From assembly GCF_039535115.1 (NCBI RefSeq), contig NZ_BAAAWO010000001.1, positions 4,464,001 through 4,528,000 on the forward strand: a stretch of 64,000 nucleotides of DNA, written 5' to 3'. Every line of letters begins with the position of its first letter. Position 1 is the stretch's first letter. The notes under the pieces were generated by a model. The model searched no databases and was not told the origin of the DNA. It saw nothing but the letters and a program-made list of their open reading frames with translations. This document shows, one piece after another, positions 1 through 8,346 of this stretch. Source of the stretch: Paeniglutamicibacter sulfureus. Its GTDB lineage: Bacteria > Actinomycetota > Actinomycetes > Actinomycetales > Micrococcaceae. A program made the position numbers and the translations under genes.

Positions 1-268
1 GCGCTATTTCGACCCGACGGACCCGGGCTACGGCTTTGTCGCCGAGTCGATCCCCGAACTCTGCGTCTGGGTTGCCGAGGGGCAACGCGGCCGGGGGCTC
101 GGAACCCGACTGATTGCCGGAATCCTCGAACAGGCACGTTCCCAGGCACTGCCCGCGATCAGCCTCAGCGTCGAAGCGGGAAACCCCGCACGATCGGTCT
201 ATGAGCGTCTCGGGTTCGTTCCCGCCGGACCGTATTTCGACGAGGGCACCCTCCTCCTTCGCCTCTGA
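1..268 (+). CDS. GNAT family N-acetyltransferase, 5'-truncated
   Basis: The reading frame is open from base 2 to a TGA at 266-268, so only the C-terminal 88 or so residues are present. They contain the acetyl-CoA binding motif A of the GNAT fold (WVAEGQRGRGLGTRLIAG, with the R-G-x-G-L loop) followed by a motif B stretch ending YERLGFVPAGPYF, the usual end of these enzymes. The family transfers an acetyl group from acetyl-CoA to an amine; the substrate cannot be told from the fragment. The start lies outside the window. Confidence 0.85.
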   Translation, partial: RYFDPTDPGYGFVAESIPELCVWVAEGQRGRGLGTRLIAGILEQARSQALPAISLSVEAGNPARSVYERLGFVPAGPYFDEGTLLLRL

Positions 269-393
269 GCCTGCACCCGCTCCGTGCCCGGTACAGGTGC
301 GGCCGCAGCTCCGGGGCTCGACGACCCGACCCGCACCACATGTGCGGGGAGCGGCTCCAGGATCGGAACCGGGCGCGGTCTTGGACGGACCCC

Positions 394-777
394 TCAGCTA
401 AACGGTCCGTCGCCGAGCTGTTCCATGGCGGGGAGCCGCTCATCCGGAACGTCGAACGTCATGTAGTCCACCGAGTGCAGGAGCCCGTCCACGGCCCATA
501 GGTTCAGGTGCCCCAGCGCAACGTCTCCATCATGGACGTCCACGGTCGCGAACGGCCCGCCCGATCGCTTCGGAATCCTGGGAAGATTCAGGTGCCCTGG
601 AATATCGACCAGAAAGCATTCGCACTCCTCGGACTCCCGCCCGCCCCAGCGGGCTTGGGCCGCCTGTTCGCGTGCCTCCGTTGTTCCGGGCCATTTCCCC
701 GAGCACAGGATCTCCAGCAGGGCGCGCTCGTGGGGACTCAGTGGGTCGCCCGGCATTCGCCGCGGGTCGTTCTTCAT
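394..777 (-). CDS. hypothetical protein, 127 aa
   Basis: I do not recognise this protein. The frame is open further upstream to 852, but the ATG at 777 (MKNDPRRMPGDPLS) is preceded by AGGTG at a short spacing and looks like the better start. The product is soluble, acidic, without signal peptide or membrane segment, and has an N-terminal helical half (SPHERALLEILCSGKWPG) and a C-terminal half rich in beta-type hydrophobic runs (ATVDVHDGDVALGHLNLWAV). It stands alone between convergent or unrelated genes. The composition resembles small immunity-type proteins, but that is only an impression. Confidence 0.5.
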   Translation of the reverse strand: MKNDPRRMPGDPLSPHERALLEILCSGKWPGTTEAREQAAQARWGGRESEECECFLVDIPGHLNLPRIPKRSGGPFATVDVHDGDVALGHLNLWAVDGLLHSVDYMTFDVPDERLPAMEQLGDGPFS

Positions 778-867
778 CGCACCTAGGTTTCGGTCGTGGA
801 TTGCGTCATGCCGCCTCAACCGGCGGCCTTCGGGGGCATGTACCGCCGTCAAACCATCCTTACAGGT

Positions 868-1344
868 CTAGGTGGCCGGCGGGGCACCTTCGGCCGGTGC
901 CCGTTTCTCGAGCAGCTTCACCAGCGGAATGCATGCCAGCAGCAGAATGCTGGCGAAGACGGCGGCCACCAGTGCCGGCACCGCTTCGGTGAACACGATG
1001 CCGTACAGCGCGGCCAGGATCACGACACCACTCAGTGTGGACACCGCCTCCCTGAGGACCGCGTGCCGTTGCGCCATGTTCCTGCGCAGGATCAGCTCGA
1101 CAATATCGCTGATGACCAGCCACGCAACCAGGATCCCCACCATGATCAATGCCGCCCAAGGTGCTACCCCGGGGCGGACGGCGTCAAATCCGTACATCAG
1201 GCAGGCACCTGCGTAGCCGCCGAACAGGGGCGCGGCAACGAGCGCCACGTTGGAGAACACCCAGAGCCCCAGCAGGAACTTCTCGCCGACGTTCAGCGGC
1301 GGCAGGCGTTCGTCTGGCCGGGGTGTGGTCTCCATGTTCTTCAC
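868..1344 (-). CDS. hypothetical four-helix membrane protein
   Basis: The 158-residue product has about four predicted membrane segments: residues near 22-45 (KFLLGLWVFSNVALVAAPLF), 62-82 (PWAALIMVGILVAWLVI), 103-123 (LSGVVILAALYGIVF) and 125-148 (VPALVAAVFASILLLACIPL). The start is GTG at 1344, with an ATG three codons in at 1335 as an alternative. There is no recognisable catalytic motif and no clear partner; the neighbours are a small unknown protein and a GNAT pseudogene. Function unknown; an integral membrane location is the only safe call. Confidence 0.6.
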   Translation of the reverse strand: MKNMETTPRPDERLPPLNVGEKFLLGLWVFSNVALVAAPLFGGYAGACLMYGFDAVRPGVAPWAALIMVGILVAWLVISDIVELILRRNMAQRHAVLREAVSTLSGVVILAALYGIVFTEAVPALVAAVFASILLLACIPLVKLLEKRAPAEGAPPAT

Positions 1345-1448
1345 GGTTTCACATCACTACACGCCGAGGAAGACGACACACCGCTCCACAGGTCTGGGCG
1401 GTCAGGGGGGATTCCGGGCCGCTGGAAGGCGATCGCGCCGCTGCCTCC

Positions 1449-2021
1449 TCAGCGCAGGTCCAGACGCATCAAGACGCGCCGGAAGCCGCCCATGATCGAA
1501 GCGGTGTCGGCGGCCTTTGTGAATCCCGCCCGTTCGAAGAGGGCGCGGGTGCCGACATATGCCATGGTGGAATCGGTTTTCCTGCCCTAGTTGTCCAACG
1601 GGTACCCCTCGATGGCCGGCGCCCCGTAGCCCCGGGCAAATTCCACCGCGCCTGTAAGCAGCGCGTGGGAAATACCCTGGCCGCGATGTCCTGCCCGTAC
1701 CCGGATGCACCACACCGACCACACCGCAAGATCGTCAACGTGCGGAATCGTGCGGCTGTGCGCAAGTGCCGTGTCTGCCCGCGCGTGCACCCCCGCCCAG
1801 CCGACCACGTCCTCGCCTTCGTACGCCAGGACCCCGGGCGGAGGATCCTCGGCGCACAGCACGCGCACGAGTTCGGCGCCCTGCTTCTGGCTCTCGTGGT
1901 TCCTTGCCGAGCCGAGTCGGTGGCCCAAACACCAGCAGGCCTTCGCCTCGGGGTTCCTTTTGGGTCCGAGCATCGTCTTCACGTCGTTGAATTCCGTTGC
2001 CGCCCGCACCGAGATCGCCAT
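1449..2021 (-). pseudogene. GNAT N-acetyltransferase broken by one in-frame stop
   Basis: From the ATG at 2021 the frame encodes MAISVRAATEFNDVKTMLG and a clear GNAT acetyl-CoA loop (RVRAGHRGQGISHALL), then meets TAG at 1587-1589 after EGYPLDN. Without any frame change the coding continues GRKTDSTMAYVGTRALFERA to a TGA at 1449, giving the normal end of this roughly 190-residue family (FERAGF, then RVLMRLDLR). A CAG to TAG change (Gln to stop) explains the break, since family members usually have a polar residue after the YP-x-DN motif. The first 144 codons alone would lack the final strand and helix of the fold. A sequencing error is the main alternative. Confidence 0.8.
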
Positions 2022-2106
2022 GCGTCCACAGTGCCACCGGCCAACGGGACCGGCAATACCCGCTCCGGAAAGGTGACTTTCCCCCTTGCCCTTTGGCCCT
2101 TGCCCC

Positions 2107-3351
2107 TTAGCCGCTGCGGCCCAGCGTCCGCGACACGGTGTGCACCAGCGCCTCGAGCGGGCCGCGGCGTCCCAGGAACTTGAACACCAGCCCGGCCAGC
2201 AGACAGCCCACCGCGTAGATGATGAACAATCCGGTGCGAGGCAGCGGCGCCGAAATGTCGCTGAAAAGATCCAGGGCCACCAAGTGCGTGGCATAGAGCG
2301 TGAGCGTTGCGGCACCTGCTCCGGTCAGCGGCCAGATCAGTATCTCGCCGACCTGCCCGAAGAGCGCGGACAGGGCCATGCACACCAATTGCGCCGCTCC
2401 CAGCACCGCCAGCGCGCAGCCGACGACGTGCAGCACATCCAGCGGGGCGCCCGAATGCGGGGCCGAGATCGCCAGGAACCAGCCGCTGTCCGCCGCATTG
2501 CCCAGGCGCTGTCCCGTCACCAGCGCCACCGACAGCTCCCTGGACTCTTGGTTGGCGGCCTGGGCCAGGGCGGCCAACGCACCTGGCTGGGCCAACAGCC
2601 AGGCCGAGAGGGCCTTGGCTCCCACCGCCAGGCCCGCGCCGAAAACCCCGATCGACAGGGCCACCGGAGGCCTCTCCAGAGCCAGGCGTCCGACGCACAG
2701 GCCCGCCAGGATGAAGCCGAACCAGACCAGCAACGGGTAGTAGCCGGTGAGCAGCAGGTCGGCCAGGAACACCGCGGGGGAGAACATGTCCTCGGGCAGC
2801 GGGGAGGCACCCAGCCGGTGCGGGTCGAGCCATTCCATGGCCCAGGGGCGGGCCAGGTACAGGGCGAAGGGGGAGATGGCCAGCCAACCGGCGGCCCAGA
2901 ACCCCAGGGTGCGGGCGCGCATTCCCAGGAACGGGATCGCGCACAGGAACAGCACCGCGTAGTGGACCAGGATGACTGCCACATTGGTGTCCAGCATGCC
3001 CAGCCCCAGGCCCAGGACGAAGACCAGCAGCGCCCGCACCGCCACCGAGCGGCGCACCCCGGCCAGCTTGGGCGCTCCGATGTTTCCGGAGCCGCCGGAG
3101 AGCAGGGCGAGCCCCACCCCGGCGAGCACCACGAAGAGCGCCGAGGCCCGACCGGAGAACAGCGTCGCGGCCCAGGTTGCTTCGGGGGAGCCGCCGGCAT
3201 CAAGTACGCGCAACGGCATGATGTGCACCGCGACCATCCCCAGCAGTGCCAGTCCGCGGGCGGCGTCGACTCCCGCGATGCGGGCGCGTGTGCCGGCCGT
3301 GCCGGTGCCCGGGGCCCGGTGGCGGGTGCTGCGGGAGGAGAATTGCGTCAT
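2107..3351 (-). CDS. DUF418/DUF1624-type polytopic membrane protein
   Basis: A 414-residue integral membrane protein with about ten hydrophobic segments. After a basic N-terminal tail it opens with IAGVDAARGLALLGMVAVHI, the signature of the DUF1624/heparan-alpha-glucosaminide acetyltransferase-like group, whose conserved His lies in the first membrane helix. The C-terminal part (GAGAATLTLYATHLVALDLF) matches the DUF418 pattern. Such proteins are thought to move acyl groups across the membrane or to act in envelope modification, but substrates are rarely known. The start is ATG at 3351. It is divergent from dapA with only 64 bases between them, so the two promoters must overlap. Confidence 0.75.
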   Translation of the reverse strand: MTQFSSRSTRHRAPGTGTAGTRARIAGVDAARGLALLGMVAVHIMPLRVLDAGGSPEATWAATLFSGRASALFVVLAGVGLALLSGGSGNIGAPKLAGVRRSVAVRALLVFVLGLGLGMLDTNVAVILVHYAVLFLCAIPFLGMRARTLGFWAAGWLAISPFALYLARPWAMEWLDPHRLGASPLPEDMFSPAVFLADLLLTGYYPLLVWFGFILAGLCVGRLALERPPVALSIGVFGAGLAVGAKALSAWLLAQPGALAALAQAANQESRELSVALVTGQRLGNAADSGWFLAISAPHSGAPLDVLHVVGCALAVLGAAQLVCMALSALFGQVGEILIWPLTGAGAATLTLYATHLVALDLFSDISAPLPRTGLFIIYAVGCLLAGLVFKFLGRRGPLEALVHTVSRTLGRSG

Positions 3352-3415
3352 GTTTACAGCCTAAACGCATGCGCCGAATCAAGGCTTGGTGCGTGCAAAG
3401 TGTAACCTTGGAGTC

Positions 3416-4333
3416 ATGGCTGAATCTGTGTTGCATACCCCGGGCAAGAACCACACCTTCGGAACGGTGCTCACCGCCATGGTGACACCTTTCAAGGACA
3501 ACGGGGAGGTCGACTACGATGCGACCGCCAAGCTGGCCATCAAGCTCGTCGACGAGGGCTGCGACGGCCTGGTCGTCACCGGCACCACCGGGGAAACCTC
3601 GACGCTTCGCGATGAGGAAAACGTCGCCATGTTCGCCGCCGTGGTCAAGGCCGTGGGGCACCGCGCCAAGGTCCTGGCCGGCTCCACCACCAATGACACC
3701 GCGCACTCCATCAAGCTCTCGCTTGCGGCGAAGGAGGCCGGGGTGCACGGCATCCTGGTGACCGCCCCGTACTACAACAAGCCTTCCCAGGCGGGCGTCA
3801 TTGCCCACGTCGAGGCCATCGTCGCAGCGACGCAGCTGCCGGTGATGCTTTATGACATCCCGGGACGCGCCGGCATTGCCATGGCCCCGGAGACCATCAT
3901 CGAACTGGCGAAGAACCCGCTGGTTGTGGCCCTGAAGGACGCAAAGGCCGACTACCAGTCCACCACCACGGTGCTGGCGAACACCGACCTCGATGTCTAC
4001 GCCGGCGACGACGGACTGACCCTGCCGCTGATGGCAGCAGGCGCCGTCGGCGTCGTCTCCGTCACCGCCCACATTGCCGCGGCCAAGTACCGGATCTTGG
4101 TTGACGCGATGCTCGCCGGGGACCTGGCGACCGCACGTGCCGCCCACTTCGAGCTGGACCCGATCCAGCGCGCGGTGATGAGCCACGTCCAGGGCGCCGT
4201 TGCGGCAAAACACATTCTTAACTGGCAGGGAGTCCTGCCGAACACCGTGGTCCGGCTGCCGCTTGTGGCACCGTCGGAAACGGAACTCGAAACCATCCGC
4301 ACCGATTTGCGCGAGGGCGGATGGGAGATCTAG
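3416..4333 (+). CDS. dapA: 4-hydroxy-tetrahydrodipicolinate synthase
   Basis: The enzyme condenses pyruvate with L-aspartate semialdehyde, the first committed step to diaminopimelate and lysine, in the cytoplasm. The 305-residue product has the family hallmarks: the GTTGETSTL pyruvate-binding loop, VTAPYYNKP with the active-site Tyr, and the Schiff-base Lys in VVALKDAKAD (about residue 174). The ATG at 3416 follows TTGGAG and starts MAESVLHTPG; the upstream in-frame TTG at 3386 has no better site. RNase J follows after 15 bases, so the two are probably cotranscribed. A second dap gene, dapF, lies elsewhere in the window. Confidence 0.96.
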   Translation: MAESVLHTPGKNHTFGTVLTAMVTPFKDNGEVDYDATAKLAIKLVDEGCDGLVVTGTTGETSTLRDEENVAMFAAVVKAVGHRAKVLAGSTTNDTAHSIKLSLAAKEAGVHGILVTAPYYNKPSQAGVIAHVEAIVAATQLPVMLYDIPGRAGIAMAPETIIELAKNPLVVALKDAKADYQSTTTVLANTDLDVYAGDDGLTLPLMAAGAVGVVSVTAHIAAAKYRILVDAMLAGDLATARAAHFELDPIQRAVMSHVQGAVAAKHILNWQGVLPNTVVRLPLVAPSETELETIRTDLREGGWEI

Positions 4334-4348
4334 AAAGGTAAGTTATTC

Positions 4349-6055
4349 ATGACCGATTCCTCCACCGTGGTCACCGATACGGTGCTCCACAACCTTCCTC
4401 CCAAGCTCAAGCCGGGCACCCTGCGCATCGTGCCGCTCGGTGGCCTGGGTGAAATCGGGCGGAACATGGCCGTCTTCGAAATCGACGGCAAGCTGCTGAT
4501 CGTCGACTGCGGACTGCTCTTCCCCGAGGAGCACCAGCCGGGCGTGGACGTCATCCTGCCCGATTTCAGCTACATCAAGGACCGCCTCGACGACGTCGTC
4601 GGCGTCGTGCTCACCCACGGCCACGAGGACCACATCGGTGCCGTCCCGTACCTGTTGCGCCTGCGCGCCGACATCCCGCTGATCGGCTCGCGCCTCACCC
4701 TCGCGCTGATCTCGGCCAAGCTGGAGGAGCACCGCATCAAGCCGGTGCTGCGCCAGGTTGCCGAGGGCGACGTGGAGACCTTCGGCCCGTTCGAGACCGA
4801 ATACGTCGCGGTCAACCACTCGATCCCGGACGCCTTGGCAGTGTTCATCCGCACCGAGGGCGGCTCTGTGCTGCACACCGGCGACTTCAAGATGGATCAG
4901 CTGCCGCTGGATGGCCGCATCACCGACCTGCGCCACTTTGCCCGCCTTGCCGACGAGGGCGTGGACCTGTTCATGACCGACTCCACCAACGCGGACGTTC
5001 CCGGCTTCACCACCGCGGAAAAGGAAATCGGCCCGGTGCTCGAGGCGCTCTTCGGCCGCGCCCGCAAGCGCATCATTGTCGCATCCTTCTCCTCGCACAT
5101 GCACCGCGTGCAGCAGGTCATCGACGCCGCCGAGGTCCACGGGCGCAAGGTCGCCTTCATCGGCCGCTCCATGGTGCGCAACATGGGCATTGCCGAGAAG
5201 CTGGGCTACCTGCACATCCCCGCCGGCATCCTGGTGGACATGAAGAACGTGGACAAGCTGCCCGACAACAAGGTCGTGCTGATGTCCACCGGTTCGCAGG
5301 GCGAGCCGATGGCCGCGCTCTCGCGCATGGCCACCGGAGACCACCGCATCCAGGTCGGTCCGGGCGACACCGTCATCCTGGCCTCCTCGCTGATCCCGGG
5401 CAACGAGAACTCGGTGTTCCGCGTGATCAACGGCCTGATGCGCCTGGGCGCTGACGTGATCCACAAGGGCATGGCCAAGATCCACGTCTCCGGCCACGCC
5501 TCGGCCGGCGAGCTGCTCTACTGCTACAACATCGTCCAGCCGCTGAACGTGATGCCGGTGCACGGCGAGACCCGGCACCTGATCGCCAACGCCCGCCTCG
5601 CCGCCCAGTCCGGCGTGCCGGCGGAGAACGTGCTGCTCACCGAGGACGGCTCGGTCGTGGACCTCAAGGACGGCGTGGCCAAGCTGGTGGGCCAGGTCGA
5701 CTGCGGGTTCGTCTACGTGGACGGCTCCAAGGTCGGCACCATCACCGACGAGGACCTCAAGGACCGCGTCACGCTGGCCGAGGAGGGCTTCATCTCGATC
5801 ATCTCGGTGATCAACCGCCAAACCGGCAAGCTGATCTCCGGACCCGAGATCCACGCCCGCGGCGTGGCCGAGGACGACAATGTGTTTGACGAGATCAAGC
5901 CCAAGATCGCCGAGGCCCTTGAGGATGCGGTGCGCAACAACCCGACGCACACCACGGCGCAGCTGCAGCAGATTGTCCGCCGCGTCATCGGCTCGTGGGT
6001 GTCGCGCAAGCTGCGCCGCAAGCCCATGATCGTTCCGGTCGTGCTCGAGGCATAA
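4349..6055 (+). CDS. rnj: ribonuclease J
   Basis: A 568-residue metallo-beta-lactamase/beta-CASP ribonuclease with 5'-3' exo- and endonuclease activity in mRNA decay and rRNA maturation. The zinc motif HGHEDHIG sits at about residues 89-95, and the beta-CASP region contains TDSTNADVPGFT, SFSSHMHRVQQVID and VSGHAS. The C-terminal domain ends in the RRKPMIVPVVLEA tail typical of actinobacterial RNase J. The start ATG at 4349 follows AAAGGTAAG. It lies 15 bases downstream of dapA, the usual actinobacterial order, and ends just before a strong terminator. Confidence 0.96.
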   Translation: MTDSSTVVTDTVLHNLPPKLKPGTLRIVPLGGLGEIGRNMAVFEIDGKLLIVDCGLLFPEEHQPGVDVILPDFSYIKDRLDDVVGVVLTHGHEDHIGAVPYLLRLRADIPLIGSRLTLALISAKLEEHRIKPVLRQVAEGDVETFGPFETEYVAVNHSIPDALAVFIRTEGGSVLHTGDFKMDQLPLDGRITDLRHFARLADEGVDLFMTDSTNADVPGFTTAEKEIGPVLEALFGRARKRIIVASFSSHMHRVQQVIDAAEVHGRKVAFIGRSMVRNMGIAEKLGYLHIPAGILVDMKNVDKLPDNKVVLMSTGSQGEPMAALSRMATGDHRIQVGPGDTVILASSLIPGNENSVFRVINGLMRLGADVIHKGMAKIHVSGHASAGELLYCYNIVQPLNVMPVHGETRHLIANARLAAQSGVPAENVLLTEDGSVVDLKDGVAKLVGQVDCGFVYVDGSKVGTITDEDLKDRVTLAEEGFISIISVINRQTGKLISGPEIHARGVAEDDNVFDEIKPKIAEALEDAVRNNPTHTTAQLQQIVRRVIGSWVSRKLRRKPMIVPVVLEA

Positions 6056-6067
6056 GCCCCGAGCAAG

Positions 6068-6103
6068 AAATCCCCAGCCACCGCAAGGTGGCTGGGGATT
6101 TTC
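6068..6103 (+). terminator. rho-independent terminator after dapA-rnj
   Basis: A perfect 15-bp stem, AAATCCCCAGCCACC at 6068-6082 pairing with 6087-6101, closes on a GCAA tetraloop and runs into a short T-rich end. It lies 13 bases past the rnj stop and separates that unit from the metallophore operon. From 6104 to 6295 I see only GC-rich sequence with no credible gene. Confidence 0.9.
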
Positions 6104-6295
6104 TGGTTAAGTGCCTTTTTGCGGCACTGCCTTGGGCCTCGCACGGCCGCCGCCGGCGTGCCCCACGCCGCTGCCGGCCCCCGTCGTGCCACCGCGCCGA
6201 TCGGTCGGCGTTTGCCGCGTCAGGGCGCGTGTTCCCTTCCTCCCGCGGCCCCGTGCGAGCGGGCCCGGCCCGCGCCAACGTGTGTCGTCCTCACT

Positions 6296-6325
6296 TTGAC
6301 AACTGATAATGATTCTCATTAGTGT
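6296..6325 (+). promoter_or_regulatory. metallophore promoter with Zur/Fur-like operator
   Basis: TTGACA at 6296-6301 fits a -35 element. The spacer that follows is filled by TGATAATGATTCTCA (6304-6318), an imperfect palindrome centred on 6311; on the other strand it reads TGAGAATCATTATCA, which fits the actinobacterial Zur pattern TGAnAATCATTnTCA and also the Fur 7-1-7 pattern. A weak -10 (TAGTGT, 6320-6325) follows. A repressor on this site would cover the whole promoter. It lies about 80 bases upstream of the first operon gene. Iron regulation by DtxR/IdeR is less likely because its TTAGGTTAG-type box is absent. Confidence 0.7.
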
Positions 6326-6400
6326 TTACCGAGTGCCGCCAGATGTGCCCCCGGCGACTGAACGTCGCAGCCCTGGCCACCGAAAATGGAGTCCTAGTCA

Positions 6401-7423
6401 ATGAGAAGAATCAATCCCTGGATGATTGTCATGCCCGCCCTCGTGCTGACGGTCGCGACTGCGTGCGGTGCCCCGGCCGGCTCCGCGGGATCCGCCCCGG
6501 TCGACGCGACGGCCGGTCCGGTCATCCTGGACAGCTGCGGTCGGGAGGTCGTGTTCGACGCGCAGCCGCAGCGGGTGCTCGCGGTCGGCTCGGAGGCGCC
6601 GGCGTTGCTGGTTGCCGCCGGTGCGGGCGACAAGCTGACGCACTACGCGGGCAGCATGGAAGTGCCCTTCGACGAAGCGACGAAGGCCGTCGTCGAAGGG
6701 GCCGAACGGGTTACCGAAGACTCGCACGACGTCTCCTACGAGATGATCCTCGGGTCGGGCGCCGACGTGGTCATCGGCACCGACATCGCGGCGGGGGTCG
6801 ACCTCGATTCCCTCGCCGATCGCCTTGCCCAGGCCGGGGTGCAGATGCTGACGGTCAGCGGTTACTGCGCCGGTTTCGAGGATCGCTCCACCGGCGGCTT
6901 GAGCGGGTTTGACCAGATCTACCGGGACGTCGAGTCCTACGGCCGTCTCTTCGGGACCCAGCCGGAGGCGGCCGCAGCGGTCCAGGACATGCGGGACCGC
7001 GTCTCAGCTGCCGCGGAGCGTGTGGACGAAGGGGCAGGGCAAAGCGCGCTCTCCCTGTACGTGCCGACCGCCGGCACCCTTGGGTCCTACGGGCACGAGT
7101 CGCTGGTCTCGGAGCAGATGTCGCTGTTGGGCCTGGAGAACGTGTTCAGCGAGGTGCCCAAGCGCTACTTCGAGCCGTCTACGGAAGAGCTGGTCGCCAG
7201 CGCGGCCGACAAGGTCTTCGCGATGTACCTGCCCACCGGATCCTCGGCGATGGAAACCGACCAGGACGTACTCGAAGAGCTACGCGCCAGGCCCGAGCTC
7301 GATGGACTTGACGCGGTCAACGACGACACGGCCGTGGTGCCGCTGAACTACTACTATTCCTCGCCCGGCCCGCTGGCCGTTGACGGGGTAGAGCTGCTCG
7401 CCGAACGGCTGGCCACCCCATGA
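6401..7423 (+). CDS. ABC transporter substrate-binding lipoprotein (metallophore)
   Basis: A 340-residue class III (FepB/BtuF-like, helical-backbone) binding protein. Residues 1-21 form a lipoprotein signal peptide with the lipobox ATAC and acylated Cys22. The mature part has the usual opening PQRVLAVGSEAPALL, the loop ILGSGADVVIGTDIA, and a second lobe with AMYLPTG and a final VDGVELLAERL helix. The ATG at 6401 follows GGAG at nine bases. It is the first gene behind the metal-responsive promoter and overlaps the next start by ATGA. By context it should bind the metal-loaded opine metallophore outside the membrane; this is inference, because such proteins normally bind siderophores, haem or B12. 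Confidence 0.88.
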   Translation: MRRINPWMIVMPALVLTVATACGAPAGSAGSAPVDATAGPVILDSCGREVVFDAQPQRVLAVGSEAPALLVAAGAGDKLTHYAGSMEVPFDEATKAVVEGAERVTEDSHDVSYEMILGSGADVVIGTDIAAGVDLDSLADRLAQAGVQMLTVSGYCAGFEDRSTGGLSGFDQIYRDVESYGRLFGTQPEAAAAVQDMRDRVSAAAERVDEGAGQSALSLYVPTAGTLGSYGHESLVSEQMSLLGLENVFSEVPKRYFEPSTEELVASAADKVFAMYLPTGSSAMETDQDVLEELRARPELDGLDAVNDDTAVVPLNYYYSSPGPLAVDGVELLAERLATP

Positions 7424-8346
7424 TGAGCCAGCCGGCACGGCTGCGCCGGCCTGCGCACACTGCCGGCCGCCGGCGCGCACCCGCCGTGCCCGCACGGAGC
7501 ACGCCGCGCCACGCCATGTCCCGGGGCACCACCGAGGTCGACTTCGTCAAGCTGAGCCCGACCTGCAACACCACCCTGCTGGTCACCAGCAGGCACCCGG
7601 CGCGGCACTACCGTGCCATCGCCGAGAAGCTGCTGCGCGCCGAGCATGTGCACGCCGAGCAGGTCGGGTTCATCCTGCCGCCGGAATCGCCCGAGGCAAA
7701 GGCGCGCCTGCACATGGCGGGGGACGAGTTCTGCGCCAACGCCACCATGGCGCTGGCCGCGCTCCACGCCGCGACGCAGGGCCTGGACGGTCGCGTCGAG
7801 CTCCGCCTGGAGGCCTCAGGGGCCGCGGACCTGCTGGACTGCCGTGTCGAACGCCGGGACTCGGGCTACAGCTGCCAGCTAGCCAGTCCACTGCCGATCC
7901 GGATCGATCCGTACCCGTTCCCGGGCGCCCCCTCGGGTGCCGCCATGGTGCGGTACGCCGATGCGGTGCACCTGGTCATCGAGTGCTCCGGGCACAATTC
8001 GGTGCTGCGCGAGCGCGCCGAGCAGGTGGCCGCGCAGCTGGGGAACAGCGAAGGCGTCTCCGTGGTCGGGGTGATGCTCTACGACCCGGTGCGCGGCGAG
8101 CTGGCCCCGCTGATCAACGTCCCGGCACTGGACAGCCTGGTGTGGGAGGGAAGCTGCGGCTCGGGAACCGCCTCGCTCGGCGCCTACCTGGCCGCGAAGG
8201 CCCAGGCACCGGTGACCGCCGCCGTGCGGCAGCCCGGCGGCACCATGCACGTCCACGCCGACTACGGCTCCGGAAAGGTGACCGGGCTGCGGGTCACCGG
8301 GCAGGTCGACCTCGTGGCAGAAGGAACGGCATATATCCATGACTGA
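7420..8346 (+). CDS. cntK: CntK-like amino-acid (histidine) racemase
   Basis: A DapF-fold cofactor-free racemase/epimerase. Both catalytic cysteines are in place: GDEFCANATMAL (Cys105) and WEGSCGSGTASLG (Cys246), the spacing and flanks of CntK, which turns L-histidine into D-histidine in staphylopine synthesis. It is not the housekeeping DapF, which is a separate gene at 45.9 kb. The ATG at 7420 overlaps the upstream stop (ATGA) and implies translational coupling. The first 37 or so residues are Arg/Pro-rich and outside the fold, so the ATG at 7516 (MSRGTTEVDFVKL) is possible, though it lacks a good ribosome site. The exact substrate is inferred. Confidence 0.85.
   Translation: MMSQPARLRRPAHTAGRRRAPAVPARSTPRHAMSRGTTEVDFVKLSPTCNTTLLVTSRHPARHYRAIAEKLLRAEHVHAEQVGFILPPESPEAKARLHMAGDEFCANATMALAALHAATQGLDGRVELRLEASGAADLLDCRVERRDSGYSCQLASPLPIRIDPYPFPGAPSGAAMVRYADAVHLVIECSGHNSVLRERAEQVAAQLGNSEGVSVVGVMLYDPVRGELAPLINVPALDSLVWEGSCGSGTASLGAYLAAKAQAPVTAAVRQPGGTMHVHADYGSGKVTGLRVTGQVDLVAEGTAYIHD

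Noticed and set aside
2067..2106. Hairpin GGAAAG-GTGA-CTTTCC with CCCTTGCCC repeats
   Set aside because: Short stem and simple sequence; no T-run and no second copy noticed.
4343..5950. 535-residue open frame antisense to rnj
   Set aside because: Third-position GC bias of rnj keeps the opposite frame open; the translation is Asp/His/Val/Gly-rich with no fold or motif, and RNase J is certain.
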